The notes: generated from the letters alone by a model not told the origin. Positions 42,532 to 52,848 are shown, counted from the first letter of the stretch. The stretch: DNA of 64,000 nt from Dehalogenimonas formicexedens (GCF_001953175.1 NZ_CP018258.1:1516210-1580209), one strand, 5' to 3'. A program made the numbers and translations.

Positions 42532-44991
42532 TTAAGCCCGTAGCGTGGCGCCAAGCTGGGACATCAACGTGGACACGATCTCGGCCATGACCTTGTCTAC
42601 TTCGTTGTCGGTAAGTGTTGCCGCAGGGGATTGGAAGCTCAACCGGTATGCCAGCGACTTCTTGCCATCCGGAACCTGCTTACCGGAATAAACATCGAAT
42701 AACCTGACTTCCTTGAGCAGCGAGAAATTGGCAAGTATGTCCGAAACCTGCTTGTGAGTCACCGACTCGTCCAAAACCAGGGCGATATCCCGCATCACCG
42801 CCGGATATTTGGGAAGCGGTTGGTAACTGCGGCCAGGCCTCACCTTGGGCATGAGGCTGGTCAGGTTGATCTCAAACAGGAAGGCCTTCTCTTCGATATC
42901 GAAGTTCTTTAGTACCTTCGGGTGGACTTCGCCGAACACGCCGAACGTAACACCGGCGACAGAGATTTGCGCCTGGTGACCGGGACGTAGACCCGAGTCG
43001 TTGCCCGGTTCAAGCGTGTATGGCAAATTCATACGACCGAGGATAGTTTCCAACAGACCCTTGGCATCGTAGAAATCGAATGGGCGCTTGCCCTGCTGCC
43101 AACCGGCTGGTTCGGCTTCACCGGCGATGACGCCGCAGACCATTTCCGGCTCCGCCGGTAAACTCCCGGGCTTTGAGTGATAAGCCCGGCCGACCTCGAA
43201 GAACCTGAATCCGCCTTCTTCGAAGCGGCGATTGGAGGACACGGCGGTCAGCAAAGGAGCCCGCAGGTTGGTGCGCAAGCACTCCTGCTCGGAAGTCATC
43301 GGGTTCAGTAATTTGACAGGCTCGGCGGTCAACTTTCCGTCTGAAGTAGTGCGCTCAAGTGCATCGAAGCTGGAAAGCGACAGGGACATCATCTCCTGGA
43401 ATCCGAAACCGGCAAGAGCGATGCGCCATAGTTTTTTGAAAGCCAAAATCGGCGGGCCAACGCGTTTGGGGATATCGCCGGAAAGCGGCCGGACCGGCAG
43501 GTTGTCGTAACCGTAGATCCGGGCGACTTCTTCTATCATGTCTTCGGGGATATTGAGGTCAGTCCGCCACCACGGGGAATAAACGCGCAGGAATTGAGTT
43601 TCGCCGCCGGTGCCGTATTCGGCTTCATCAACCGTTTCCCAGTAGAATTCGATCCCCAGCGCCTTGAATGCCCTGAGTATCTTGTCATAGCCAAGGTCGG
43701 CGCCAAGCACCAGGCTAAATCTGGATGCCGGAACCTGGACACCCAGCCTGGTTTTCTTGCCGGGATAAATATTGATCAATCCAGTGGCCGCCTGGCCGCC
43801 GCAGATTTGCAGAATCAATTGGACAGCCCTCTTCAGGGCATGCATCGCCAACTCCGGGTTCAAATTCCTTTCGAAGCGCATGGAGGCTTCGGAACCCAAT
43901 TTCAAGCGATGGGAAGCGTGGTGGATGCCCGTGGAATTGAAATTGGCGGATTCGAGGATGATATCCTTGGTTTCAGCTGACACTTCTGAATTGGCGCCGC
44001 CCATGACTCCGGCGATAGCCACAGCCTTTTCGCCGTCTGCGATCATCAGGGTATCGCCCGAAAGTATCCGTTCCTCGCCGTCCAGGGTGACGAACTTTTC
44101 ACCCTCGGCGGCGCGCCGTACATTGATTTTACCGCCAGCAATCTTCGACATGTCGAAGGCATGCATCGGCTGGCCGTATTCCATCATCACATAATTGGTG
44201 ATATCGACAATGTTGTTGATCGGCCGCATGCCCACCGCGGTCAACCGCTTTTTAAGCCAATCAGGCGATTCCGCAATCTTTACGTCTTTCACGACCGCCG
44301 CGGTATACCGGGGACATAGATCGGGGGCATCGATGGTGACCGACAGGAGGGAGCTGATGTCCGGACCCTTTTCCTCGTAGGCCGTATCCGGCATCGTGAT
44401 GGATTTGATTTCCATCTGCGGAATATCTTTGGACACGGTGACGGCAAATATTTCCCGGGCGATACCGGTTATGGACATGCAGTCCACCCGGTTGGGAGTG
44501 ATATCGAGTTCCAGGACTTGATCGCCGAGAAGGTCAGCCAGTTTGGTACCGATGACAGCTTCAGACGGCAGTTCGAGAATGCCCTCGTGCCGGTCCGAGA
44601 TACCGAGTTCCCGTTCGGAAAGGACCATCCCTTTGGATTCGACACCGCGGATAACCGCGGCTTTGAGTTCCATCGGTTGCCCGGTATGCCCGTCAACGAG
44701 CTTGGTGCCGATGCCGGCAAAGGCTACCTTCTTTCCGACCGCGACGTTCGGCGCGCCGCAGACGACCTTCGGCTGCTCGGAGCCGGTATTGACGGTAACC
44801 AGCCTGAGCCTGTCGGCATTGGGATGAGGTTCCACCGACAGCACTTCGGCCACGACTACCCCTTCCCAGGCGGGAACGGTTGAAGAAATGCCGGATACTT
44901 CGTTCCCGGCGGCTGTCAGCTTTTCAGCGACTTCTTCAGCCGGGATGTTTATGTCAACGTATTCTTTAAGCCAGGAAATAGGGGCTTTCAT
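42532..44991 (-). CDS. pheT: Phenylalanyl-tRNA synthetase beta chain
   Basis: An 819-residue beta subunit. In order: N-terminal tRNA-binding EMAP-like domain (about 40-155; VVAEVLSVEPHPNADRLRLV), B3/B4 editing domains (about 205-400; NIVDITNYVMMEYGQPMHAFD), B5 domain (about 410-490), catalytic-like core, and the C-terminal ferredoxin-fold anticodon-binding domain (about 725-818; PKYPAVMRDIALVLDESVT). With PheS it forms the alpha2beta2 enzyme. It begins immediately after the pheS stop. Confidence 0.97.
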   Translation of the reverse strand: MKAPISWLKEYVDINIPAEEVAEKLTAAGNEVSGISSTVPAWEGVVVAEVLSVEPHPNADRLRLVTVNTGSEQPKVVCGAPNVAVGKKVAFAGIGTKLVDGHTGQPMELKAAVIRGVESKGMVLSERELGISDRHEGILELPSEAVIGTKLADLLGDQVLELDITPNRVDCMSITGIAREIFAVTVSKDIPQMEIKSITMPDTAYEEKGPDISSLLSVTIDAPDLCPRYTAAVVKDVKIAESPDWLKKRLTAVGMRPINNIVDITNYVMMEYGQPMHAFDMSKIAGGKINVRRAAEGEKFVTLDGEERILSGDTLMIADGEKAVAIAGVMGGANSEVSAETKDIILESANFNSTGIHHASHRLKLGSEASMRFERNLNPELAMHALKRAVQLILQICGGQAATGLINIYPGKKTRLGVQVPASRFSLVLGADLGYDKILRAFKALGIEFYWETVDEAEYGTGGETQFLRVYSPWWRTDLNIPEDMIEEVARIYGYDNLPVRPLSGDIPKRVGPPILAFKKLWRIALAGFGFQEMMSLSLSSFDALERTTSDGKLTAEPVKLLNPMTSEQECLRTNLRAPLLTAVSSNRRFEEGGFRFFEVGRAYHSKPGSLPAEPEMVCGVIAGEAEPAGWQQGKRPFDFYDAKGLLETILGRMNLPYTLEPGNDSGLRPGHQAQISVAGVTFGVFGEVHPKVLKNFDIEEKAFLFEINLTSLMPKVRPGRSYQPLPKYPAVMRDIALVLDESVTHKQVSDILANFSLLKEVRLFDVYSGKQVPDGKKSLAYRLSFQSPAATLTDNEVDKVMAEIVSTLMSQLGATLRA

Positions 44992-46032
44992 TTAGAACTG
45001 CCTCAGGAAACGCAAATCGTTAGCATAGAACAAGCGGATATCGTCGATGCCATATCGCAGCATCGGCAGCCGTTCGACGCCGATGCCGAAGGCAAATCCG
45101 GTGTACGTTTGGGGATCAATCCCGACGCCTTCGAGCACTTTTGGATGGACCATTCCGGCGCCGAGGATTTCCAGCCAGCCGGTATCGCCGCAGAGGCGGC
45201 AGCCGGCGCCTTTACAGACGGCGCACTCTATCGCCATTTCAACCCCGGGTTCGACAAAGGGGAAGAAGTCGCAGCGGAAACGGACGCGGCGGTCGGGCCC
45301 GAAGAAGCGACGGGCAAACTCAAATAAGGTGCCCTTGAGGTCCGCCAGCGATACGTTCCGGTCGACCATGAGACCTTCGATCTGGTGGAACATAGGCATA
45401 TGAGAAGCGTCGGTAGCCTCATATCTGAAAACGCGACCCGGCACCACGATACGGATTGGCGGTTCCTTATATTTCTCCATGAACCGCACCTGCATCGGCG
45501 AAGTATGGGTCCGCAGCAGAATGTGCCGGTCACCGCTGGCGTCGGCCTGGTCCACCCAGAAGGTCTGCATTGTATCTCTGGCCGGGTGCTCTTTGGGGAT
45601 ATTCAGAGCGTCGAAATTGTAGCGGTCCAGTTCGACTTCCGGACCTTCGATGACCGAAAAACCGAGGCTGGAAAATATATCGCTGATTTCATTGACAATA
45701 CGGGTCACCGGATGCAGTTTGCCGGAAAGCCATGGGCGGCCCGGCAGGCTGATGTCGATACCTGAGACTGCTTTCAAAGACTCCTCATTGATGGCGTGTT
45801 CCCTGGTTTTGAGCGCGGTTTCAAGCTCTTCCCGGACGACATTGGCGCCCGCGCCGACAGACTTGCGCTCTTCAACCGGAAGGTTGGCCAGCCCGCGCAG
45901 GATGGTGTTCAGGTCGCTTTTCTTACCGAGGTAAGCCACGCGCCATGCTTCCAGCGCCTCTTCGGTCATCAGAGCGGCTAGTTCGGCCAGGGCTTTTTGC
46001 TTGAGGTTTTCGATCGAAACGTTTTCAGTCAT
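44992..46032 (-). CDS. pheS: Phenylalanyl-tRNA synthetase alpha chain
   Basis: A 346-residue catalytic subunit. N-terminal coiled coil (residues 1-85) binds tRNA; the class II core carries motif 2 [19 protein letters not shown] and motif 3 [23 protein letters not shown]2CX4CX2C-like segment ([18 protein letters not shown], about residues 265-282) is typical of many bacterial PheS proteins. The start at 46032 is divergent from the ABC exporter; the 111-base gap contains no clear regulatory site. Confidence 0.97.
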   Translation of the reverse strand: MTENVSIENLKQKALAELAALMTEEALEAWRVAYLGKKSDLNTILRGLANLPVEERKSVGAGANVVREELETALKTREHAINEESLKAVSGIDISLPGRPWLSGKLHPVTRIVNEISDIFSSLGFSVIEGPEVELDRYNFDALNIPKEHPARDTMQTFWVDQADASGDRHILLRTHTSPMQVRFMEKYKEPPIRIVVPGRVFRYEATDASHMPMFHQIEGLMVDRNVSLADLKGTLFEFARRFFGPDRRVRFRCDFFPFVEPGVEMAIECAVCKGAGCRLCGDTGWLEILGAGMVHPKVLEGVGIDPQTYTGFAFGIGVERLPMLRYGIDDIRLFYANDLRFLRQF

Positions 46033-46143
46033 ATCAGCAGCTTACAGGATACCGATTATAGCCATTAGCTAACCATCGGGTCAAATCATCCGGCAACTTC
46101 ATTTTCCCTTTTACCCCGGCTATCTTCGATGTTATCATTAGCT

Positions 46144-47061
46144 ATGACACCCCACGCGGTTGAGGTCCGAAACCTCACCAAACAATACAAGGATGTCACC
46201 GCCGTCGATAACCTGTCTCTCGATATTTTCGAAGGTGAATGCTTCGGTCTCCTCGGTCCCAACGGCGCCGGTAAGACCACCCTGGTAAAAATGTTGACCA
46301 CGACGTCCCCTCTGACCGGCGGTACCATCAACGTCATGGGTATGGACCTCCACAAGGAGCCGCGAAGGATCAAATCCCTCTACGGTGTTGTTCCTCAAGG
46401 CGACAACCTGGATCCCGAGCTCTCGGTCATGGAGAACCTGATCACGTTCGCCAGATATTTTGACATCCCCAGGGAAGAGGCCAGGATCCGGGCGACCGGT
46501 GCGCTTTCCTTATTCAAGCTTGAACATAAAGCCAGCGGCAAGATAAAAAACCTTTCGGGAGGCATGAAGCGTCGGCTTCTGCTTGCCCGTGCCCTCCTTA
46601 ACAAACCCCGCATCATCATCCTCGACGAGCCGACGGTTGGTTTGGACCCCCAATCCAAATATCTCGTCTGGCAAAAATTGAAGGGGTTGAAAAGCCGAGG
46701 CGTCACGTTGCTGCTGACCACCCAGAATATGGATGAGGCGGCGGTGTTGTCCGACCGCGTGGCTATCATGCATCAAGGGAAAATCCTGTCCCTAGACAAG
46801 CCAAATGCGTTGGTTGAAAAATATGTCGGCGATCGCGTGGTCGAAATTCTCCCAAATGAACAGCGCCGCGCAGAGCTGCAGGATGAACTGAATAAACGGG
46901 GCGTCGAATTTGAAGCGGTGGACAGCATTTTCCAGGTTTTTCATTCACCCACCGACGCGTTGTGCGCCGATCTGGGAAACTTAGGGTTCAACGCGTGGCA
47001 ACGGCTGGGAACCCTGGAAGACGTATTCATCAAGTTGACTGGCCGGGGGCTGGTGGAATGA
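46144..47061 (+). CDS. ABC-2 exporter ATPase, NodI/DrrA type
   Basis: A 305-residue ABC ATPase. Walker A LGPNGAGKTTLVK (about residue 38), signature LSGGMKRRLLLARAL, Walker B IILDEPTVGLDP and the H-loop region LLLTTQNMDEA are present. The usual His after the D-loop is replaced: TTQNMDEA where TH is common in this family. The C-terminal part (about 220-305) is a DrrA-like regulatory domain. ATG 46144 is preferred over 46129. Its stop overlaps the permease start. Known relatives export drugs or lipo-oligosaccharides; the substrate here is unknown. Confidence 0.9.
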   Translation: MTPHAVEVRNLTKQYKDVTAVDNLSLDIFEGECFGLLGPNGAGKTTLVKMLTTTSPLTGGTINVMGMDLHKEPRRIKSLYGVVPQGDNLDPELSVMENLITFARYFDIPREEARIRATGALSLFKLEHKASGKIKNLSGGMKRRLLLARALLNKPRIIILDEPTVGLDPQSKYLVWQKLKGLKSRGVTLLLTTQNMDEAAVLSDRVAIMHQGKILSLDKPNALVEKYVGDRVVEILPNEQRRAELQDELNKRGVEFEAVDSIFQVFHSPTDALCADLGNLGFNAWQRLGTLEDVFIKLTGRGLVE

Positions 47062-47825
47062 TCCAGTTGCCTTCACGCCGGGCAATCCACATGTGGCAGC
47101 GCAACCGTGATGTTTTCGTCAGGCTCTGGTGGTCTCTGGCGCCGGCCTTCATGATCGAACCTGTATTGCTCCTCCTGGCTATCGGCCTGGGATTCGGAGC
47201 CTACATAGGGGTCATCCAGGGAGAGGAATATATCAATTATATCGTCCCCGGCATTCTGGCCAGTCACGCCATGACCACTGCCACCTTCGAAGCGACTTAC
47301 GGCGCCTATTTTCGGATGGAGTACCGCCGAACCTACGACGCCATCCTGGCGACGCCCCTCAACATCGAGGACATCGTAACCGGCGAGATACTATGGGGCG
47401 CCACCCGCTCGGTCATTACCGCCACCATCATCATGATCGTGGCATTACTTTTCGGATTACTCAATTCATGGTGGGCCATACTGATCCCGGTCGTCGCCGG
47501 CCTGGTGGGATTCCTCTTTTCATGCCTGGCCATTATCTTTGTTTCCGTGGCTTCATCGGTGTATAGCTTCAACTATTACTTCACGTTGTTCATCGCGCCG
47601 ATGACCTTCTTTTCGGGCGCCTTTTTCCCGCTGGACAATCTCCCGGCGGCAGTTGGCCGCATATCTCCCTTTTTGCCCCTGACCCATTCGGTCAGATTGA
47701 TGAGAGCACTGGTAACAGGTGAGTTCGGCGTTTCGACGTTTGCTTCGTTTGCGATAGTTGTCGCCGCCATAATTGTGCTCTTTCTGATGGCCGCCGCTGT
47801 GATGAGACGCCGGGTGTTGGAATAG
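47058..47825 (+). CDS. ABC-2 exporter permease, NodJ/DrrB type
   Basis: A 255-residue permease with six hydrophobic segments. The ATG overlaps the ATPase stop (ATGA), which shows coupling. The family marks are IVPGILASHAMTTATFEATYG and FFSGAFFPLDNLPAAVGRISPFLPLTHSVRLMRA, split around the fifth helix. N-terminal RRAIHMWQRNRDVFVRL is the cytoplasmic coupling helix. With the preceding ATPase it forms a dimeric exporter. Substrate unknown. Confidence 0.92.
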   Translation: MIQLPSRRAIHMWQRNRDVFVRLWWSLAPAFMIEPVLLLLAIGLGFGAYIGVIQGEEYINYIVPGILASHAMTTATFEATYGAYFRMEYRRTYDAILATPLNIEDIVTGEILWGATRSVITATIIMIVALLFGLLNSWWAILIPVVAGLVGFLFSCLAIIFVSVASSVYSFNYYFTLFIAPMTFFSGAFFPLDNLPAAVGRISPFLPLTHSVRLMRALVTGEFGVSTFASFAIVVAAIIVLFLMAAAVMRRRVLE

Positions 47826-47965
47826 TCCAGCCAGGGTTCCGGTTCGAATTTTGTCGTTAAATTGCTTTATGTCCAGTTTCATCATAAAATGTATGATAAA
47901 TTGTTTTATCATCCCGTTGAGCTTTCTCGCCTGTCTGCCTGAGGATCTGGCAAGTCAGATTTCCT

Positions 47966-50059
47966 ATGCCCGATAGCGAATCCACCGGCAGCCCCGGCCA
48001 AAAACCGCCCGTCGATAGAAAACCCGACGGAAGCAAGCTGAACCCCGACCTTATTTCCAGGGAACAACGCCAGGGGTCCCGTCCGGGCGATATTTTCGTC
48101 AGGGTTAACCGACCCAGGGGATTTCAGAAGGTCGGTCCGGGACACTTTCTGGCGACGCCTGAAGCGCATATCCCTCAAGGCCGAGCTGACAGGCTGTTCC
48201 TTGCCATTAAGCGCATCTTCATCGGCCGGCCTTTGGCCAAGGTTGAGGAGTCTCAAGAACGGCTGGGCGTGGCCAAAGCCCTGGCAGTATTCGGCTCCGA
48301 TGCCATCTCATCCTCGGCATACGCAACAGAAGCCGCTCTGCTGATATTGATGACGGCGGGCAGTGCGGCGCTTCACATCTCGCTTTACACCGCCGTCGCT
48401 GTTTCGGTGGTATTCGCCATCGTTGTTTTATCCTACCGCCAGATCGTGTACGCCTACCCGCAGGGTGGAGGCGCCTACAACGTATCAAAGACCAACCTGG
48501 GCAAAATGCCCAGTTTGATAGCCGCGGCGGCGCTGGTTATCGATTACATCCTGACGGTAGCCGTCTCAATAGTGGCCGGAGTCCAGGCAATTACTTCGGC
48601 GCTTATTGTTTCGGGTCACGGGCATTGGATCCAGATCCTGAACGATAAGTTGCCCGGGGTCGCTGAACCGGCGGTGGTGCTTTGCCTGGTTTTTATCGGC
48701 CTGATGACCCTGATCAACCTGCGGGGCGTCCGGGAATCAGGCACGGTATTTTCAATCCCGACATATCTCTTCATCATGGGCATGATCGCCGTCCTTGCCA
48801 TCGGCATCTTCAAAGCTATCAACGGCACTCTGGCGCCCGCTTCACCCCCTCCGGTACTGCCGGTTCTGGCTCCCGTGACCCTATGGCTGGTCCTTCACGC
48901 TTTTTCCTCAGGCGCCGTGGCCATGACAGGCACTGAAGCCATATCCAACGGTGTGCCGTCGTTCAAACCTCCGGAATCACGCAATGCGGCCAGAACCATG
49001 ACTTTGATGGCTGTTTGTTTGTCCGCTTTCTTCCTCGGCATCAGCTTTTTGGCTAATCACATGCATCTGGTCCCTGGAACCGAGACGATCATCTCCCAGA
49101 CTGCTCTAGCCGTTTTCGGTCCCAACATCATCTACTATATTTTCCAGATTGCCACCATGGGCATCCTGGTGGTTGCCGCCAACACGGCTTTTTCGGGCTT
49201 CCCGCGCCTGGCTTCGGTGCTGGCTGCCGATGGTTTCATGCCCCGGCAGTTTCTTTTCAAAGGCGACCGGCTGGCCTTCTCAACCGGGATCCTTGCCCTG
49301 GGTGTCGCCGCTTCAGTACTCGTAGTGTTGTTCCAGGGCAATATCGGCAGCCTGATCAACCTCTACGCCATCGGGGTTTTTCTGGCGTTCAGTCTATCCA
49401 ATTCCGGAATGGTCATACACTGGTTCCGCGCTAAAACCCGGGGTTGGCGGATAAACATGGTGGTTAACGGCACTGCCGCGGTAATGACGGCGATAATCCT
49501 CGTCATCGCAATAGCGACCAAATTCACCGAAGGCGGTTGGATTGTCATCGTCATGGCTCCGTTGATTGTTTTGCTTCTCCTGGCAACCCGCGACCACTAC
49601 GATCGTGTCGCCGCCCAGCTTCGAGTTATCGAAGGGGAACCACTGCCTTCAAAGCTTGAACACATCACCATCCTTCCCATTGACGACGTTAATCGCGCTT
49701 CCCTCCGGGCGATGGCTTTCGTTCGCAGTATCTCATCAGAATCATTGGTCCTCCATGTCTCTACCAACCCCGAACGAGCCGAACGCCTCAAGCGAAAAAT
49801 GGCGAAATTCGCCCCGGATTTCAAACTTGTTATCGTCGAATCGCCGACCTCATCGTTCGTCCAACCGATGATAACTTATATCAACGCCATCCACAGCCAG
49901 TCTCCGGACACCCTCGTGACAATCGTCTTCCCGGAATTCATACCGGCGCACTGGTGGGAGCAATTCCTGCATAACCGGACTGCGCGCCGCCTGTACCGGG
50001 TGTTCGAGAAACATCCCAATGTCGCCGTAGTTCTGGTTCCATATCAACTGGTCAAATAG
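47966..50059 (+). CDS. APC-superfamily amino-acid-type transporter
   Basis: A 697-residue transporter. The first 85 residues are hydrophilic; about 12 membrane segments follow (from FGSDAISSSAYATEAALLIL, residue 109). The substrate-binding unwound helix GGGAYNVSKTNLG and the second signature AFSSGAVAMTGTEAIS are typical of the APC (amino acid-polyamine-organocation) group. A cytoplasmic domain of about 140 residues (from HITILPIDDVNRASLRA) resembles the universal-stress-like tails of this family. The substrate could be an amino acid or potassium. A small gene starts 4 bases downstream. Confidence 0.9.
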   Translation: MPDSESTGSPGQKPPVDRKPDGSKLNPDLISREQRQGSRPGDIFVRVNRPRGFQKVGPGHFLATPEAHIPQGRADRLFLAIKRIFIGRPLAKVEESQERLGVAKALAVFGSDAISSSAYATEAALLILMTAGSAALHISLYTAVAVSVVFAIVVLSYRQIVYAYPQGGGAYNVSKTNLGKMPSLIAAAALVIDYILTVAVSIVAGVQAITSALIVSGHGHWIQILNDKLPGVAEPAVVLCLVFIGLMTLINLRGVRESGTVFSIPTYLFIMGMIAVLAIGIFKAINGTLAPASPPPVLPVLAPVTLWLVLHAFSSGAVAMTGTEAISNGVPSFKPPESRNAARTMTLMAVCLSAFFLGISFLANHMHLVPGTETIISQTALAVFGPNIIYYIFQIATMGILVVAANTAFSGFPRLASVLAADGFMPRQFLFKGDRLAFSTGILALGVAASVLVVLFQGNIGSLINLYAIGVFLAFSLSNSGMVIHWFRAKTRGWRINMVVNGTAAVMTAIILVIAIATKFTEGGWIVIVMAPLIVLLLLATRDHYDRVAAQLRVIEGEPLPSKLEHITILPIDDVNRASLRAMAFVRSISSESLVLHVSTNPERAERLKRKMAKFAPDFKLVIVESPTSSFVQPMITYINAIHSQSPDTLVTIVFPEFIPAHWWEQFLHNRTARRLYRVFEKHPNVAVVLVPYQLVK

Positions 50060-50063
50060 AATT

Positions 50064-50342
50064 ATGGATAAGGTCAAAAAGGCTCTGGCGGATTACATCG
50101 CGGTTCTTGCCAAATGTTCCATAGAAACCAGGATTCAAGAAGATCAAGGGCTCTATCAATTTCACCTTGCGCAAGCGGCTCTGATGTTCCTGGCCATCGA
50201 GAAAGATGGTTCGATCGATAAGCTGAAACAGATTACCGGCATGGTGAATCAGGTATATCAGTTGAATCCGCTCCACGGCCTGGCTGGGACAGTGGCAACC
50301 GAGGCTTTCAAAATATTCACCAACCTGGTGCAATCCGGTTAA
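50064..50342 (+). CDS. Small helical hypothetical protein
   Basis: A 92-residue protein, mostly helical, rich in Leu/Ala/Lys with a hydrophobic face (LYQFHLAQAALMFLAIEKDG). One Cys, no signal peptide. It starts 4 bases after the transporter stop, so it is likely coupled to it and may be an accessory factor. I do not recognise the family. Confidence 0.65.
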   Translation: MDKVKKALADYIAVLAKCSIETRIQEDQGLYQFHLAQAALMFLAIEKDGSIDKLKQITGMVNQVYQLNPLHGLAGTVATEAFKIFTNLVQSG

Positions 50343-50431
50343 TCCTTAGAATCTCGGCTCGTCTCAAATTCGGCGGTCGATCTTTGTCGGCCTGCCTTGA
50401 CGCTGCGTCTTACCGTGAATAAAATCGTCTT

Positions 50432-51769
50432 ATGAGCAGCTACGATGTCATTATTATTGGCGGAGGTCCAGCCGGACTATTCAGCGCCCTGGAACTGTCC
50501 AGGAACAAAAACCTGAAAATCCTGCTCCTGGAAAAAGGCCGTGACATCGACGACCGCACCAATATCGTCAGCGGCCTGGGCGGAGCCGGTGCTTTTTCCG
50601 ACGGAAAACTCACCCTATCGCCCAAGGCAGGCGGCCACTTGGCTGAGTACGTCGGTGAAATCGCAGCCGAAAAACTGATTCAGCACGTCGATAAGGTCTG
50701 GCTGGATTTCGGCGCCCCGGACAACCTCTTTGGAACGGGCCCGGAAGTTGCCGAGATTGAACGGAGGGCTTCTCTGGCCGGGTTGCACCTGGTGCCCCTG
50801 CCTGTCCGGCATTTGGGCACCGAACGATGCCACGCGGTCCTGAGAGCTATCCGGGATCACCTCAAGAACCTCGTTGAGATCCGGGTGAATACCCCGGTAG
50901 TCCGGATTGTCGAAACTGGGGGCAAACTTACTGGCGTGGAAATTTCCGGCGGTGAAATTATTGAGGCTAACAACGTCATCGCCGCCCCGGGGCGCGAAGG
51001 AGCCGACTGGCTGATGAAACAGTCCCGGGCTCTCGGACTGTCACTGGCCACCAATCCGGTCGATGTCGGCGTTCGCGTCGAACTACCCAACGCCATCCTG
51101 GACAACCTCACCAGCGTCCTTTACGAAGCCAAATTGGAATATCTCTCCAGGAGTTTCGACGACCGCATCCGCACCTTCTGCATGTGCCCCCAGGGTACCG
51201 TCGTACGCGAAACCACGGGCGGCGATGACCCGGTGGTCACCGTCAACGGCCAGAGTTACGCCTCTCATGACAGCCCCAACACCAATTTCGCCCTACTTGT
51301 CAGCACCCAATTCACCGAGCCCTTTAAGGAGCCGATCGCTTACGGCAAATATATCGCCAGGTTGGCTAACATTCTTGGGGGCGGTGTCCTTGTACAACGG
51401 CTGGGGGATTTGAAGAAAGGCCGTCGCTCAACCCCGGAACGCATAGACCGCGGTCTTGTGCGACCGACGTTGGAATCGGCCACCCCCGGCGACCTGTCCT
51501 TTGTCCTGCCCTACCGTCATCTCACCGGGTTGCTCGAAATGCTGGAGGCGATGGACAAACTGTCACCGGGAGTCGCCTCCGACCATACGCTTCTTTACGG
51601 CGTAGAGGTTAAATTCTATTCCTCGCGGCCGAAGCTTTCCGCCGGATTCGAGACGGAGATGCCGGGGCTTTTCGCCATCGGCGACGGGGCGGGGGTCAGC
51701 CGCGGGCTGGTGCAGGCAAGCGCCTGTGGGGTGGTGGCTGCGAGAGCCGTTCTTGCAAAGCTGGAATAA
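50432..51769 (+). CDS. FAD-dependent dehydrogenase, COG2509 type
   Basis: A 445-residue flavoprotein. The N-terminal dinucleotide fold DVIIIGGGPAGLFSALELS (residues 5-23) is followed by GAGAFSDGKLTL and IAAPGREGADWL; the C-terminal FAD block is GLFAIGDGAGVSRGLVQASACGVVAARA. This layout is that of the uncharacterised FAD-dependent dehydrogenases (COG2509), whose substrate is not known. The insert at about residues 230-330 carries Cys pairs (CMCPQG) and a Ser/Thr-rich strand. It is monocistronic and ends at a bidirectional terminator. Confidence 0.9.
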   Translation: MSSYDVIIIGGGPAGLFSALELSRNKNLKILLLEKGRDIDDRTNIVSGLGGAGAFSDGKLTLSPKAGGHLAEYVGEIAAEKLIQHVDKVWLDFGAPDNLFGTGPEVAEIERRASLAGLHLVPLPVRHLGTERCHAVLRAIRDHLKNLVEIRVNTPVVRIVETGGKLTGVEISGGEIIEANNVIAAPGREGADWLMKQSRALGLSLATNPVDVGVRVELPNAILDNLTSVLYEAKLEYLSRSFDDRIRTFCMCPQGTVVRETTGGDDPVVTVNGQSYASHDSPNTNFALLVSTQFTEPFKEPIAYGKYIARLANILGGGVLVQRLGDLKKGRRSTPERIDRGLVRPTLESATPGDLSFVLPYRHLTGLLEMLEAMDKLSPGVASDHTLLYGVEVKFYSSRPKLSAGFETEMPGLFAIGDGAGVSRGLVQASACGVVAARAVLAKLE

Positions 51770-51851
51770 GCGATGCACACACTTTGGACAGGCTCGGCTC
51801 TCGATGCCGAAAACGGAATAAGAAGTTCGAAATGTGTGGTTCATAAATGAT

Positions 51852-51885
51852 AATGAGCAAGACGCCAAGTGGCGCCCTGCTCATT
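51852..51885. terminator. Bidirectional terminator, FAD dehydrogenase / tipA
   Basis: Stem with outer arms AATGAGCA / TGCTCATT and inner arms CGCCA / TGGCG between two convergent genes. Confidence 0.8.
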
Positions 51886-51904
51886 TGGTTGCGACGACCT
51901 CCGG

Positions 51905-52666
51905 CTACTTCTTCCGCTGCTCTGTGTAATGCTCGATAGCCGCGGTCATGAATTTGGGCATATCGGGGTGGAATTTCAGGTAGAAGGCGGCGAAGCGTTC
52001 ATCTTCCGAGTACATCCGCCCCAGGCCCAGAATCATCTCGTCGGTATAATGACTGAAGTTCTCCATGAGCTGCCGCCAACGGCCGATCTGCTCCTGGACC
52101 TCTTTGCTCCCGGGTCCCTTGCCCATGTTGGCGACGATATTCATGTAGATTTCGCCGAACTCCGCCTGGAGGGCGTCCCACTTCTGCTTGCCCATGGCCA
52201 TCACTTTGGCTTCTGAGTCAGCGATGGTTTTTTCGCCGTATTTTTCACGGGCTTCCCGGCGTATAGCCTCCACTTCTTTTTCGGAGAAACCTTTATAATA
52301 GTCCTTGATTTCCATTTTTTTATTTCCTTTCAACTTCTGGATTGTCCTGTCCACCGTACCCAGCAGTTCGCCCAACCTGGCCACCTTTCCTCTAAGCAGC
52401 TCCCGATGCGACTCAAGGGCGGTCAGCAAGTCAAAGTCCGGTTTTTCCATGATGGCTCTGATATCAGACAATTCAAAGCCGAGTTCACGAAAGAACAGGA
52501 TCTGTTGCAGGCGTAAAGCAGCCGCATCGTCATAACGGCGATAACCGGACTCCGAATATGACTCCGGTTTCAACAGTCCGATCTTGTCGTAGAACTGCAG
52601 GGTTCGCGGGCTGACGCCGGAGACTTTTGCCAGTTCCCCGGTAGCGTAACTGCGGGCGACGGCCAC
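51905..52666 (-). CDS. TipA-type MerR regulator
   Basis: A 253-residue regulator starting at GTG 52666 behind AAGGAGAAG. The N-terminal MerR winged helix (residues 8-75; YATGELAKVSGVSPRTLQFYDKIGLLKP) is followed by a long dimerisation helix (about 80-115). The C-terminal TipAS domain (about 125-253) contains YGEKTIADSEAKVMAMGKQKW and the globin-like ligand fold. TipA proteins bind thiopeptide or other xenobiotics and activate transcription. It is autoregulated if the dyad in its promoter is its operator (see 52709-52739). The effector is unknown. Confidence 0.93.
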   Translation of the reverse strand: MAVARSYATGELAKVSGVSPRTLQFYDKIGLLKPESYSESGYRRYDDAAALRLQQILFFRELGFELSDIRAIMEKPDFDLLTALESHRELLRGKVARLGELLGTVDRTIQKLKGNKKMEIKDYYKGFSEKEVEAIRREAREKYGEKTIADSEAKVMAMGKQKWDALQAEFGEIYMNIVANMGKGPGSKEVQEQIGRWRQLMENFSHYTDEMILGLGRMYSEDERFAAFYLKFHPDMPKFMTAAIEHYTEQRKK

Positions 52667-52708
52667 AGGTCTTCTCCTTACATACTGATTTATCGATCGA
52701 CAGAAAGC

Positions 52709-52739
52709 AGTATAATCTATTACGTAACGTAATAGTCAA
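52709..52739 (-). promoter_or_regulatory. MerR-type promoter of the tipA-like gene
   Basis: On the minus strand TTGACT and TATACT are separated by 19 bases, the long spacer typical of MerR-activated promoters. A near-perfect dyad, CTATTACGT-A-ACGTAATAG (52717-52735), lies within the spacer. Confidence 0.85.
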
Positions 52740-52848
52740 GAAAAACAATTCCGTCCGATGCATCGAACTATCACTGGGACTCGACGGTAGTACAGGCTTC
52801 CTGCCTGTACAGGCTTGCGTGGGCAAAAACCGAATAATCCGAAAAACA

